Assembly: GCA_031429105.1 (NCBI GenBank) | Contig: JANOYV010000120.1 | Coordinates: forward strand, 1-64,000 | DNA length: 64,000 nucleotides | Direction of reading: 5' to 3' | Source: JAKFWF01 sp031429105 | Lineage (GTDB): Bacteria > Pseudomonadota > Alphaproteobacteria > Rhizobiales > Hyphomicrobiaceae | Shown here: piece after piece, positions 17,554-24,864 of the stretch | Layout: each line of letters starts with the position of its first letter | Position numbering within the stretch: position 1 is the first letter of the stretch | The notes under the pieces: generated by a model | Database searches by the model: none | What the model was told of the DNA's origin: nothing | Seen by the model: the letters and a program-made list of their open reading frames with translations, nothing else | Translations under genes and position numbers: made by a program

Positions 17554-18432
17554 ATGCGCATTCTCGTAACCGGTGGAACTGGGTTTCTAGGACGGCATTT
17601 GCTGCCTTTGCTGGCAGATCACGAGGTCGTGGCGATCACGCGAGCGAAGCAATTTGTACGCGGCGGTCTGCCCCACGTGAAATGGCTGCCGATGAACCTG
17701 AGCAATGGTCTCGATACCGCCGCACTTCCGGTAACTGCCGATGCGATCATCCATCTGGCGCAGTCGGATTTATATCGGGACTTCCCCGGCGGCGCGGCAG
17801 ATGTGTTTCGTGTCAATGTCGAAGTGCCGGCAGCTCTGATGAGATGGGCGCTTGATGTAGGCGTTAAATCCGCCGTGTTTGCTTCGACCGGCAGCATTTA
17901 TGAACCGTTTGCCGGTAGCATGAGTGAAGACGCAGCGGTTAACCCAACCGGTCTTTATGGCGCAAGCAAACTCGCGGCCGAGACACTAACGTTGGCCTAT
18001 CAACCGAAACTCGCGGTTGCCCATCTGCGCGTGTTTTTCCTGTACGGTCGTGGGCAAACGAATATGATGATCTCGCGCCTGATCGACAACGTGCGTAATG
18101 GCGCGACGCTAACATTGCCACGTGAAGGCGACGGCATTGAGTTCGTGCCAACCTATGTTGAAGACACGGCAGCGGTTTTCGCGCGCGCAAGCATCGAGGA
18201 ATGGCGCGGGATCTGGAATGTGGCAAGCCCGCATGCCGTTTCGTTTCGCGCACTGGCAGAACAAATTGGGCAGCAAGTTGGACGACCAACGGTATTTCAA
18301 CGTGGCGATGGCGCTCCCGGCGTGAGGATGGTTCCCGATCTCTCCAAACTACGCGCCAGAATAAATGTCGATAGTTTTCTCGATGTCAAACAAGGTATCG
18401 CCCGGACACTTGGGTCTGGGGCACTGGGATAA
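17554..18432 (+). CDS. NAD(P)-dependent epimerase/reductase (extended SDR)
   Basis: This is a 292-residue extended SDR. It starts MRILVTGGTGFLGRHLLPLL (cofactor site), has FASTGSIYEP for the catalytic serine/threonine region and YGASK for the catalytic Y-x3-K. The ATG at 17554 is chosen because the motif begins immediately after it. The earlier in-frame start at 17503 overlaps the preceding epimerase. It lies 13 bases downstream of that epimerase. Paired enzymes of this kind often perform epimerisation and reduction of a nucleotide-activated sugar, which is consistent with the nearby methyltransferase. No glycosyltransferase is visible in the window. Confidence 0.83.
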   Translation: MRILVTGGTGFLGRHLLPLLADHEVVAITRAKQFVRGGLPHVKWLPMNLSNGLDTAALPVTADAIIHLAQSDLYRDFPGGAADVFRVNVEVPAALMRWALDVGVKSAVFASTGSIYEPFAGSMSEDAAVNPTGLYGASKLAAETLTLAYQPKLAVAHLRVFFLYGRGQTNMMISRLIDNVRNGATLTLPREGDGIEFVPTYVEDTAAVFARASIEEWRGIWNVASPHAVSFRALAEQIGQQVGRPTVFQRGDGAPGVRMVPDLSKLRARINVDSFLDVKQGIARTLGSGALG

Positions 18433-18574
18433 CGTGCTGCAGTACGTCTGAGTGCTGTTTAGGTGACCACGTCCCGACACTATTGTAGCGCAGTTGAGTT
18501 CGTGATTTGCTCCGTGCACGCGTGCGGCGTTAAGGGAACCTGAACACTTCGTGTGCAGGACGCGGAAGGCAACG

Positions 18575-19162
18575 ATGCGTACAATTTTTCTAATCCTACT
18601 TTGTTTGATCGGCAGCGCTGCGGGGTTCACAGGGACACTTTGGCTGCTCGACGGTCAAGCTGGGCTTCCATTGTCCAAATCAACATCAACAAGCGGTGGC
18701 AAGGCTACACGAAAGCCGGCACTTACGGTGTTGGCTGAGCCCGGGCGGGTCGGTGCTGGGACCACCGTCGTGCTACGGCCCGTCCAAGGCGGCATGGAGT
18801 TGAAATCCACGTTCAATGCAGCGAATGGCGCGGTAAACGTCGATGGAGCCGCATACCTAAGCGTCGAAGGGCCGCAACTGCCGGTGATTTCTGGCCGAAA
18901 GATCATCGTGGAACTTGAGGCAAGTGCAGCACCGATTACAGCTGATCACAAAACCGAGATCCAATTTGTGCAAAATGGTCTGGGCCAGAGCGGCTGGAAG
19001 TCATTTCCAGTAAAGGCTGGTCGGCAAGAATATCGATTCGAGTATGCTGCCCCCACGGACGACAGGTCGCCATCCAAGGTGGACACGTTCTGGATCAGAA
19101 GCGATGCGTCTGGCCAGGGCCAACCGCTGACGGTTCACGCGGTACACCTCTACGTCGATTGA
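18575..19162 (+). CDS. Exported or membrane-anchored protein of unknown function
   Basis: This is a 195-residue protein I do not recognise. The N-terminus MRTIFLILLCLIGSAAGFTG is a strong hydrophobic segment, either a signal peptide or a membrane anchor, followed by a Ser/Thr/Gly/Lys linker and a beta-rich domain. The ending (KVDTFWIRSDASG, then LTVHAVHLYVD) resembles a jelly-roll, carbohydrate-binding type fold, which is only an impression. GGAAGG upstream supports the ATG at 18575. It follows the two SDR genes on the same strand after 142 bases. A role at the cell surface is plausible, linked to the glycan-like neighbours by context alone. Confidence 0.65.
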   Translation: MRTIFLILLCLIGSAAGFTGTLWLLDGQAGLPLSKSTSTSGGKATRKPALTVLAEPGRVGAGTTVVLRPVQGGMELKSTFNAANGAVNVDGAAYLSVEGPQLPVISGRKIIVELEASAAPITADHKTEIQFVQNGLGQSGWKSFPVKAGRQEYRFEYAAPTDDRSPSKVDTFWIRSDASGQGQPLTVHAVHLYVD

Positions 19163-19294
19163 AGTCGAACCCTCGATCATTTTCGACTGGTCTCGGGCAT
19201 CAAGCGGTATTGCTGGAGCAAAGTCCCGCGTGCGGTTCGCTCATTCGATGCTATGGTCGCCGAAAACTGGCTAGGGTGGTTTTTGGGGGCTCGC

Positions 19295-20206
19295 ATGGAA
19301 CTGGACTTCCACACGCTGGATGTTTTTACTGAACGACGGTTCGCTGGCAATCCATTGGCGGTAGTCCATGGCGCCGACGGACTAGATACGTCGGCTATGC
19401 AGACGATCGCACGTGAGTTCAATCTATCCGAGACGGTTTTCCTTCAAAAAGCAGAAAATCCGGCCCACTCGGCAAAAATCCGTATTTTTACGCCAGCTGC
19501 CGAATTGCCATTCGCGGGGCATCCAACTGTTGGCACCGCTATACTTTTGGCTGAACTGCGCATGGGTGCGCCAGCGGGTGATAGCGACAGTCTGGTTGTG
19601 CTCGAAGAAAATATTGGAACGGTTAGGGTCGGTGTTCGCCTGCACCAGGGGCAAGCGGCTTACGCTGAGTTTGATGCGCCGGTGCTACCGGAAGATAACG
19701 GCGTGCCACCTGATCTTGAACTACTCGCCTCGGCGATTGGCCTTGAGCCGAGTGAACTTGGTTTTGCCAATCATAAGCCGACTTCGTACGCGGCAGGATC
19801 GTCGGTCACGTTTCTGCCGGTTCGCTCACTTGCAGCCATCGCGCGTGCAACCGTGCATACCGCGCGCTGGGCCGAAGCATTTGCAAACACCAAATCGCGG
19901 ATGGTTTACGTTTATTGTCGCGAGACGATTGCGTCATCATCCAGCTTTCATGCGCGCGCCTTTGCGCCCGCATTGGGAGTTGTCGAGGACCCAGCAACCG
20001 GTTCCGCCGCAGCAGCGTTTGCTGGCGCCATCCATCATTTTGACGGCCTTCGCGATGGTCATCACAAACGCATCATTGAGCAAGGCTTCGAGATGGGTCG
20101 ACCAAGTCATATCGCACTTGGCATGGAGGTCAATGGAGGGAAATTGACGTCGGTCCGAATTGGTGGAAGCGCAGTGCGGGTTACGTCTGGACGACTATCA
20201 ATATAG
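19295..20206 (+). CDS. PhzF-family isomerase/epimerase-like protein
   Basis: This is a 303-residue protein of the PhzF family, which shares the diaminopimelate-epimerase fold. It opens LDFHTLDVFTERRFAGNPLA, carries the catalytic glutamate in FNLSETVFL, the TPAAELPFAGHPTVG motif, and the second-domain EDPATGSAAAAFA loop. Family members isomerise small metabolites such as phenazine precursors, but most have no known substrate and no phenazine genes are present here. The ATG at 19295 has a G-rich ribosome site, and an upstream in-frame start at 19253 is less likely. It appears to be a single-gene unit. Confidence 0.88.
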   Translation: MELDFHTLDVFTERRFAGNPLAVVHGADGLDTSAMQTIAREFNLSETVFLQKAENPAHSAKIRIFTPAAELPFAGHPTVGTAILLAELRMGAPAGDSDSLVVLEENIGTVRVGVRLHQGQAAYAEFDAPVLPEDNGVPPDLELLASAIGLEPSELGFANHKPTSYAAGSSVTFLPVRSLAAIARATVHTARWAEAFANTKSRMVYVYCRETIASSSSFHARAFAPALGVVEDPATGSAAAAFAGAIHHFDGLRDGHHKRIIEQGFEMGRPSHIALGMEVNGGKLTSVRIGGSAVRVTSGRLSI

Positions 20207-20250
20207 ACTTGGCCTCTAGTTCTGCGGCAACGTTCTGAGCAATTCAGACC

Positions 20251-20279
20251 TTGCAATTAATCTTTTTTACGGGCTCTAT
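20251..20279 (+). promoter_or_regulatory. Possible sigma-70-type promoter for the leuA leader
   Basis: TTGCAA (20251–20256) and CTCTAT (20274–20279) are separated by 17 bases, placing a start site about 25 bases before the leader-peptide ATG. Both boxes are only partial matches. The placement is what makes it worth listing. Confidence 0.25.
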
Positions 20280-20309
20280 GCAGTGCGCGACGAGTAAAGT
20301 TTGAGCGCA

Positions 20310-20420
20310 ATGGATGCGAATTTTATGTTGACTGATGCGACATTGATCCCGAATTCGGGTGCGCTTTTGGCGCCCATTGGTGATCTGCGTCCGCTCCTCC
20401 TTCTGCTTATCAGCCCCTGA
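20310..20420 (+). CDS. Leucine-rich leader peptide of leuA (putative attenuator peptide)
   Basis: A 36-codon open frame from ATG 20310 to TGA 20418–20420 sits in the otherwise empty 313-base gap before leuA. It contains five consecutive leucine codons at 20394–20408 (CTC CTC CTT CTG CTT), with one more Leu codon at 20385. Four codons after the run it stops inside the first arm of a hairpin. This is the classic arrangement of an attenuator in which ribosome stalling at Leu codons senses charged tRNA-Leu and controls the downstream leucine gene. The ribosome site is weak. I infer regulation of leuA. No leader was identified by search. Confidence 0.7.
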   Translation: MDANFMLTDATLIPNSGALLAPIGDLRPLLLLLISP

Positions 20421-20463
20421 GTTTTGGCAGTTCGCGCTCTAGCGGCGAACGGAACCTCAGGGG
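20414..20463 (+). promoter_or_regulatory. Hairpin of the leuA attenuator
   Basis: CCCCTGAG (20414–20421) pairs perfectly with CTCAGGGG (20456–20463). Inside it GTTCGC (20430–20435) pairs with GCGAAC (20445–20450). The leader stop codon lies in the first arm, so a ribosome finishing or stalling changes pairing. A smaller upstream stem, GGGTGC (20357–20362) with GCGCCC (20370–20375), could be the competing structure. No U-run follows, so termination might be weak or the structure may act on translation. Confidence 0.55.
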
Positions 20464-20532
20464 ACGATTACCAAGCAACTGAAGGGAAATTCCCGGCAGC
20501 CAGAGGCGCCGCATACGACAATGGAGCACATC

Positions 20533-22110
20533 ATGACAACACCATCAAAAGACCGCGTATACATCTTCGACACTACGCTGCGCGACGGCGAACAGTGCCC
20601 GGGCGCGACCATGACATTCGAGGAGAAACTCGAGGTCGCCGACCTGCTTGAGCACATGGGCGTCGACATCATCGAAGCTGGCTTCCCGATCGCATCCGAC
20701 GGTGACTTCGAAGCGGTTTCGGCCATTGCAAAACGCATCAAAAATGCGACCATTACGGGTCTCGCACGCGCGGGCATGAAGGATATCGACCGGGCTGGTG
20801 AGGCGGTGAAAGGGGCAGCGCGACCGCGCATTCATACCTTCCTGTCCACGTCTCCTGTCCATATGAAGTACAAGCTCCAAAAGGAGCCAGCCGAGGTTCT
20901 GGCGATGGTCACTGCGTCCGTTGCGCGCGCGCGCAATTGGGTGTCAGACGTCGAATGGTCGGCCGAGGATGGCACGCGCACGGAAATGGATTTTCTGTGC
21001 CAGTGTGTCGATGCGGCGATCAAGGCCGGTGCGACCACGATCAATATTCCAGACACCGTGGGCTACACCACGCCTGACGAATATCGCACGCTATTTCGTA
21101 CCGTGCGCGAGCGTGTGGTCAATTCCGACAAAGCGATCTTCTCGGTCCATTGCCACAATGACTTAGGTATGGCGGTGGCAAACTCGCTTGCTGGCCTCGA
21201 AGGCGGTGCCCGTCAGATTGAATGCACGATAAACGGCATCGGCGAGCGCGCTGGCAATGCTGCACTCGAGGAAATCGTGATGGCGATCAAGACCCGGGGC
21301 GACGTGCTGCCGTATGATTGCCGGGTGGAAACAACGATGCTCAATCGAGCGTCGAAACTGGTGTCAGCTGCGACCTCATTTCCAGTGCAGTACAACAAGG
21401 CGATCGTCGGGCGGAACGCGTTCGCGCACGAGAGCGGCATCCATCAAGATGGGATGCTCAAGCACACGCAGACCTACGAGATCATGCTTCCAGAGAGCGT
21501 CGGCGTGTCGAAGACGTCCCTTGTGATGGGCAAACACTCAGGTCGAAATGCCTTTCGCAACAAGCTGCAGGAGCTCGGTTACGAACTGGGCGATAATCAG
21601 TTGGAAGATGCCTTCACGCGGTTCAAGACGCTCGCTGATCGCAAGAAGCACATCTATGACGAGGATATCGAAGCATTAGTAGATGAGGGCATTGCGACGG
21701 CAACCGATCGGATGAAAGTAATTGCTCTGATCATCATCGCTGGGACCATGGGCCCACAATCCGCAACGTTAACGCTTGATCTTGATGGTATTGAAAAGAC
21801 GGTGCAGGCCACTGGCAACGGCCCGGTAGATGCGACGTTCAATGCGATCCACAAACTTGTTCCGCACCGGGCCGTGCTGGAACTGTATCAAGTTCATGCC
21901 GTAACTGCTGGAACCGATGCTCAGGCTGAGGTTTCGGTCAGGCTGCATGAGGAGGGGCGCACGGTGACGGCAAAGGCTGCCGATCCAGATACGCTTGTTG
22001 CGTCTGCCAAGGCTTACATCGGGGCCCTCAACAAGCTCATGATCAAGCGCCAACGCGAGGCAACGCCGCAAACGACCGCTGAGGTGCGGCAGCGACTGGG
22101 CGGCGTCTAA
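20533..22110 (+). CDS. leuA: 2-isopropylmalate synthase
   Basis: This cytosolic enzyme condenses acetyl-CoA with 2-ketoisovalerate, the first committed step of leucine synthesis. From ATG 20533 it has 525 residues, typical of the long LeuA form. The TIM-barrel catalytic domain carries FDTTLRDGEQ (residues 12–21), HCHNDLGMAVANS near 206, and the GKHSGR region. The C-terminal regulatory domain, where leucine binds, starts around residue 390 with the ALIIIAGTMGPQSATL segment. The start is set by GGAG six bases upstream. An ATG at 20521 is four codons earlier. Expression is probably attenuated by the leader peptide just upstream, and activity by leucine feedback as in the family. Confidence 0.95.
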   Translation: MTTPSKDRVYIFDTTLRDGEQCPGATMTFEEKLEVADLLEHMGVDIIEAGFPIASDGDFEAVSAIAKRIKNATITGLARAGMKDIDRAGEAVKGAARPRIHTFLSTSPVHMKYKLQKEPAEVLAMVTASVARARNWVSDVEWSAEDGTRTEMDFLCQCVDAAIKAGATTINIPDTVGYTTPDEYRTLFRTVRERVVNSDKAIFSVHCHNDLGMAVANSLAGLEGGARQIECTINGIGERAGNAALEEIVMAIKTRGDVLPYDCRVETTMLNRASKLVSAATSFPVQYNKAIVGRNAFAHESGIHQDGMLKHTQTYEIMLPESVGVSKTSLVMGKHSGRNAFRNKLQELGYELGDNQLEDAFTRFKTLADRKKHIYDEDIEALVDEGIATATDRMKVIALIIIAGTMGPQSATLTLDLDGIEKTVQATGNGPVDATFNAIHKLVPHRAVLELYQVHAVTAGTDAQAEVSVRLHEEGRTVTAKAADPDTLVASAKAYIGALNKLMIKRQREATPQTTAEVRQRLGGV

Positions 22111-22120
22111 AATTTAAGAT

Positions 22121-22147
22121 TGGATCGGCAACTCAACCTTCGATCCA
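22121..22147 (+). terminator. Hairpin after leuA, weak terminator candidate
   Basis: TGGATCG (22121–22127) pairs with CGATCCA (22141–22147), a 7-bp stem with a 13-base loop, 11 bases after the leuA stop. There is no T-run, so it is only terminator-like. Confidence 0.3.
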
Positions 22148-22299
22148 GCGTCTAAGCTTCGCCGTTATGATATAACACGTTAGCGCTAGAAAGCGCGCAA
22201 CGCACGGCACGTCCTTTGCTAAGACTGCGCCGGAGCTCTGGCAGTAACGTTTTGGTGACGCAACGGAGCCTGAGCTGGGTGTAATGGGTGGTTGGACGC

Positions 22300-23337
22300 A
22301 TGTTATCGACTGTAACCGGCGTATTTTCGGACGATATTGCGATCGATCTCGGGACAGCGAATACGCTGGTGCACGTGATCGGTCGCGGTACGATCATCGA
22401 CGAGCCGTCCGTCGTCGCTATCCGGTCCTATAACGGGACGCGGGAGGTGCTGGCCGTTGGCTTGAAAGCCAAGATGATGCTCGGCCGCACGCCTGAATCG
22501 ATCGAGACGATCCGTCCACTACGTGACGGTGTGATTGCTGATTTCATCGCTACCGAGGAAATGCTGCGGCAGTTCATTAAGCGTGCGAAGACAGTCATGG
22601 GCTTTCGTCGTCCACGCATTTTGATCTGCGTCCCAGCCGGTGCGACCCCTGTTGAACGTCGTGCAGTTTATGAAACGGCTGTTTCGGCTGGCGCCCGCCG
22701 AGTCTATTTGATTGAAGAACCAGTGGCGGCTTCCTTGGGCGCCGGGTTGCCAATTGACGACGCTGCCGGCTCGATGGTGTTGGATATTGGCGGGGGCACG
22801 ACCGATATCGCTGTGCTATCGCTTGGTGGTGTCGTGCAGGCGCGATCCTTGCGCTGCGCCGGTAACGCGATGGATGAAGCGATCATCCGTTATGTGCGCC
22901 GCAAACATCAATTGCTGATTGGTGAAGTGAACGCTGAGCGTATTAAGATCGAAGCTGGCAGCGCTGTGACTCAAGCGGACGGACGCGCCGCCGAGATCCA
23001 TATTCGCGGCCGGGATCTGCGGCAAGGGCGTCCCAAAAGCATCGTACTTGGTCCGCAGGATATTGCTGAGGCGCTCGAAGATCCGATCGAGGAGATTGCT
23101 GAGTTCACACAGCGTGCGCTTGAAGATCTGCCACCCGAAGTTTCGACCGACATCTGCGAGCGGGGCATTCATCTGACCGGTGGCGGTGCCTTACTCGATC
23201 AGCTCGATCGGGAACTGGAGCGCCGTGTCGGCGTTAAGTTCTCAGTGCCTGTCGAACCGATGCAATGTGTCGTGCGCGGAACGGCTGCCGTTCTTGCAGA
23301 CCTGCCCCGGCGTGAGCATCTCTTGATAAAACCGTGA
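22300..23337 (+). CDS. mreB: Rod-shape-determining protein MreB
   Basis: This is a bacterial actin that forms membrane-bound filaments and guides lateral cell-wall synthesis. From ATG 22300 it has 345 residues, the expected size. Phosphate-1 motif AIDLGTANT is near residues 14–22, phosphate-2 LDIGGGTTDIAVLS near 160, and the adenosine motif GIHLTGGGALLDQL in the C-terminal third. A GTG at 22288 would add four residues. It heads a rightward shape operon with mreC, mreD, mrdA and rodA at short spacings. The promoter must lie in the 189-base gap after leuA. Confidence 0.96.
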   Translation: MLSTVTGVFSDDIAIDLGTANTLVHVIGRGTIIDEPSVVAIRSYNGTREVLAVGLKAKMMLGRTPESIETIRPLRDGVIADFIATEEMLRQFIKRAKTVMGFRRPRILICVPAGATPVERRAVYETAVSAGARRVYLIEEPVAASLGAGLPIDDAAGSMVLDIGGGTTDIAVLSLGGVVQARSLRCAGNAMDEAIIRYVRRKHQLLIGEVNAERIKIEAGSAVTQADGRAAEIHIRGRDLRQGRPKSIVLGPQDIAEALEDPIEEIAEFTQRALEDLPPEVSTDICERGIHLTGGGALLDQLDRELERRVGVKFSVPVEPMQCVVRGTAAVLADLPRREHLLIKP

Positions 23338-23374
23338 TCTTTGTTCGATCGATCTTGAGAGCGCCAGCACCTTC

Positions 23375-24346
23375 ATGATTCAACTGCGCCACGACAAGTA
23401 TATGCGGCACCCGGCGCGGCTCCAGGCCGGAGATGGACGTGCGGACGGCTTTCGGCCAGGCTTGTTGTTCGTCTTGGTGTTCGTGTCGATTGCGCTGCTA
23501 TTTTTAAGTCGGTTACAGCATGTCTACGTGACTGAGCTCAGACTGCAATTGGCCGAGTTGATGGCGCCGGTCTTGAAGGCAGCATTGGTGCCACTGGAGC
23601 CAATTCGTCGTACCGGACAGCGGATTGCTAATTCCGCTGATATGTTCAGTGAACTTGATAGACTCCGGGCTGAAAACCAGCGACTGCGCGGTTGGGAGTG
23701 GCGCGCAATAGAGACAGAGCGCAAGATCGAGCAACTTGGCCGACTGGTCGGTGTGATCGACGAGCCTGGCCTTGCCTTCGCGACGGCACGCGTGGTGTCG
23801 GATTCCAGTGGCCCGTTCGTACGTTCGGCTATGCTTGGGATGGGGCGCGAGAATGGAATGCGGGCAGGGTATCCGGTCATAAATGCAAGTGGCCTTGTTG
23901 GTCGCATCGTGGAAGCAGGTGCGCGTGTGGCTCGAGTTCTACTGGTTACGGATATCAACAGTCGCATTCCGGTGCAGATCGGCAAAGCCGGTGTCCGTGC
24001 GGTGCTGCTGGGTGACAATGGGTCGGCGCCGCAGTTGGGCTACCTCTCATCGGTCGATACGATCGAGGTCGGCGATGAAGTCTTCACGTCCGGCACTGGT
24101 GGGCTGTTTCCGCGCGGATTGCGGATCGGAGCAGTGATTGCGGATGGATTGGGATTCCGTATGGTTCCTCATGCAAACCCGAGTGAACTCGATTTTGTAA
24201 GTGTCTTGTTCTTCCAAAGCCCGGCACTTGAACTAGCTGATGAAGACAAGCCAATCCGTAGCCGTTCGGAGGGGCAGCGTGATAGCGTCGCTCGGAAGGC
24301 CGTTGCGGGTGCGGCGGCGTCAGACCACGGGATCAGTGCACCATGA
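23375..24346 (+). CDS. mreC: Rod-shape-determining protein MreC
   Basis: This is a bitopic inner-membrane protein, with most of its mass periplasmic, that links MreB to the elongation synthases PBP2/RodA. The 323 residues comprise a short cytoplasmic start, one membrane helix near residues 29–46 (LLFVLVFVSIALLFL), a coiled coil at about 85–120 (ELDRLRAENQRLRG) and the beta-barrel pair with GLVGRIVEAGARVARVLLVT. A low-complexity tail after about residue 290 is usual in alphaproteobacteria. Its last four bases overlap the mreD start (ATGA), indicating coupled translation. Confidence 0.93.
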   Translation: MIQLRHDKYMRHPARLQAGDGRADGFRPGLLFVLVFVSIALLFLSRLQHVYVTELRLQLAELMAPVLKAALVPLEPIRRTGQRIANSADMFSELDRLRAENQRLRGWEWRAIETERKIEQLGRLVGVIDEPGLAFATARVVSDSSGPFVRSAMLGMGRENGMRAGYPVINASGLVGRIVEAGARVARVLLVTDINSRIPVQIGKAGVRAVLLGDNGSAPQLGYLSSVDTIEVGDEVFTSGTGGLFPRGLRIGAVIADGLGFRMVPHANPSELDFVSVLFFQSPALELADEDKPIRSRSEGQRDSVARKAVAGAAASDHGISAP

Positions 24347-24858
24347 TGCGTGGTCCTAACCGACTGGTCCCAGGCATCAGCGTAGCGGTGCTGACTGTGG
24401 TGGCTGCCCTGCCGTGGGGGCTGCCATCTGAATCTCGATTTTTTCTACCACTATTGCCCTTTACCGCAATTCATATTTGGACTTTGCGGTGCCCGCGACA
24501 AATGCCGGAGTGGCTTGTGTTCCTGGCAGGACTGGCAACGGATGTTTTGAGCCATGGGCCGCTGGGGTTCTGGTCGTTGGTGTTGTTGTTAGGTCGAAGC
24601 CTTGTGCTGATATTGCCACCGCCGCAGGACTGGGGAGGGGCCGGGCGCTGGTTTCATTTCTGCGCGACGCTTTTGGCTCTGGCGCTGACACAGTGGGTCG
24701 TCGCATCCGCCTACTTCATGAGTTGGTTTGAATGGTCGCCTTTGGCGCGCAGCGTGTTCGCCGCAAGCCTCGCATATCCGTTGATCGAATTGCTGCTTCG
24801 ACCGTTCAGTCGATCATGGTCGCGCACGCTTAACCCAAGTCTTTCACGAGGGGCTTAG
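24343..24858 (+). CDS. mreD: Rod-shape-determining protein MreD
   Basis: This is a small polytopic inner-membrane protein of the elongasome. The 171 residues carry about five hydrophobic segments, with the family-like PLLPFTAIHIWTLRCP and FLAGLATDVLSHGPLGFWSL regions. Sequence conservation in MreD is low, so the assignment rests on size, topology and its exact position between mreC and the PBP2 gene. It overlaps mreC by four bases and ends six bases before mrdA. Confidence 0.9.
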   Translation: MMRGPNRLVPGISVAVLTVVAALPWGLPSESRFFLPLLPFTAIHIWTLRCPRQMPEWLVFLAGLATDVLSHGPLGFWSLVLLLGRSLVLILPPPQDWGGAGRWFHFCATLLALALTQWVVASAYFMSWFEWSPLARSVFAASLAYPLIELLLRPFSRSWSRTLNPSLSRGA

Positions 24859-24864
24859 GCGCAC

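Larger units (their letters stand above)
20207..20532 (+). promoter_or_regulatory. Leader region of leuA
   Basis: This 326-base stretch between the PhzF gene and leuA holds no protein gene apart from the 36-codon leucine leader. It carries a possible promoter, the leader peptide and the hairpins described at their own positions. A T-run at 20263–20268 has no clear stem before it. Confidence 0.6.

Noticed and set aside
18349..18630. 93-codon minus-strand frame in the gap after the second SDR
   Set aside because: It overlaps both neighbours, has no ribosome site and no family pattern.
19413..20147. 244-codon plus-strand frame inside the PhzF gene
   Set aside because: It is in another frame of a gene with all PhzF motifs, and its product has no family features.
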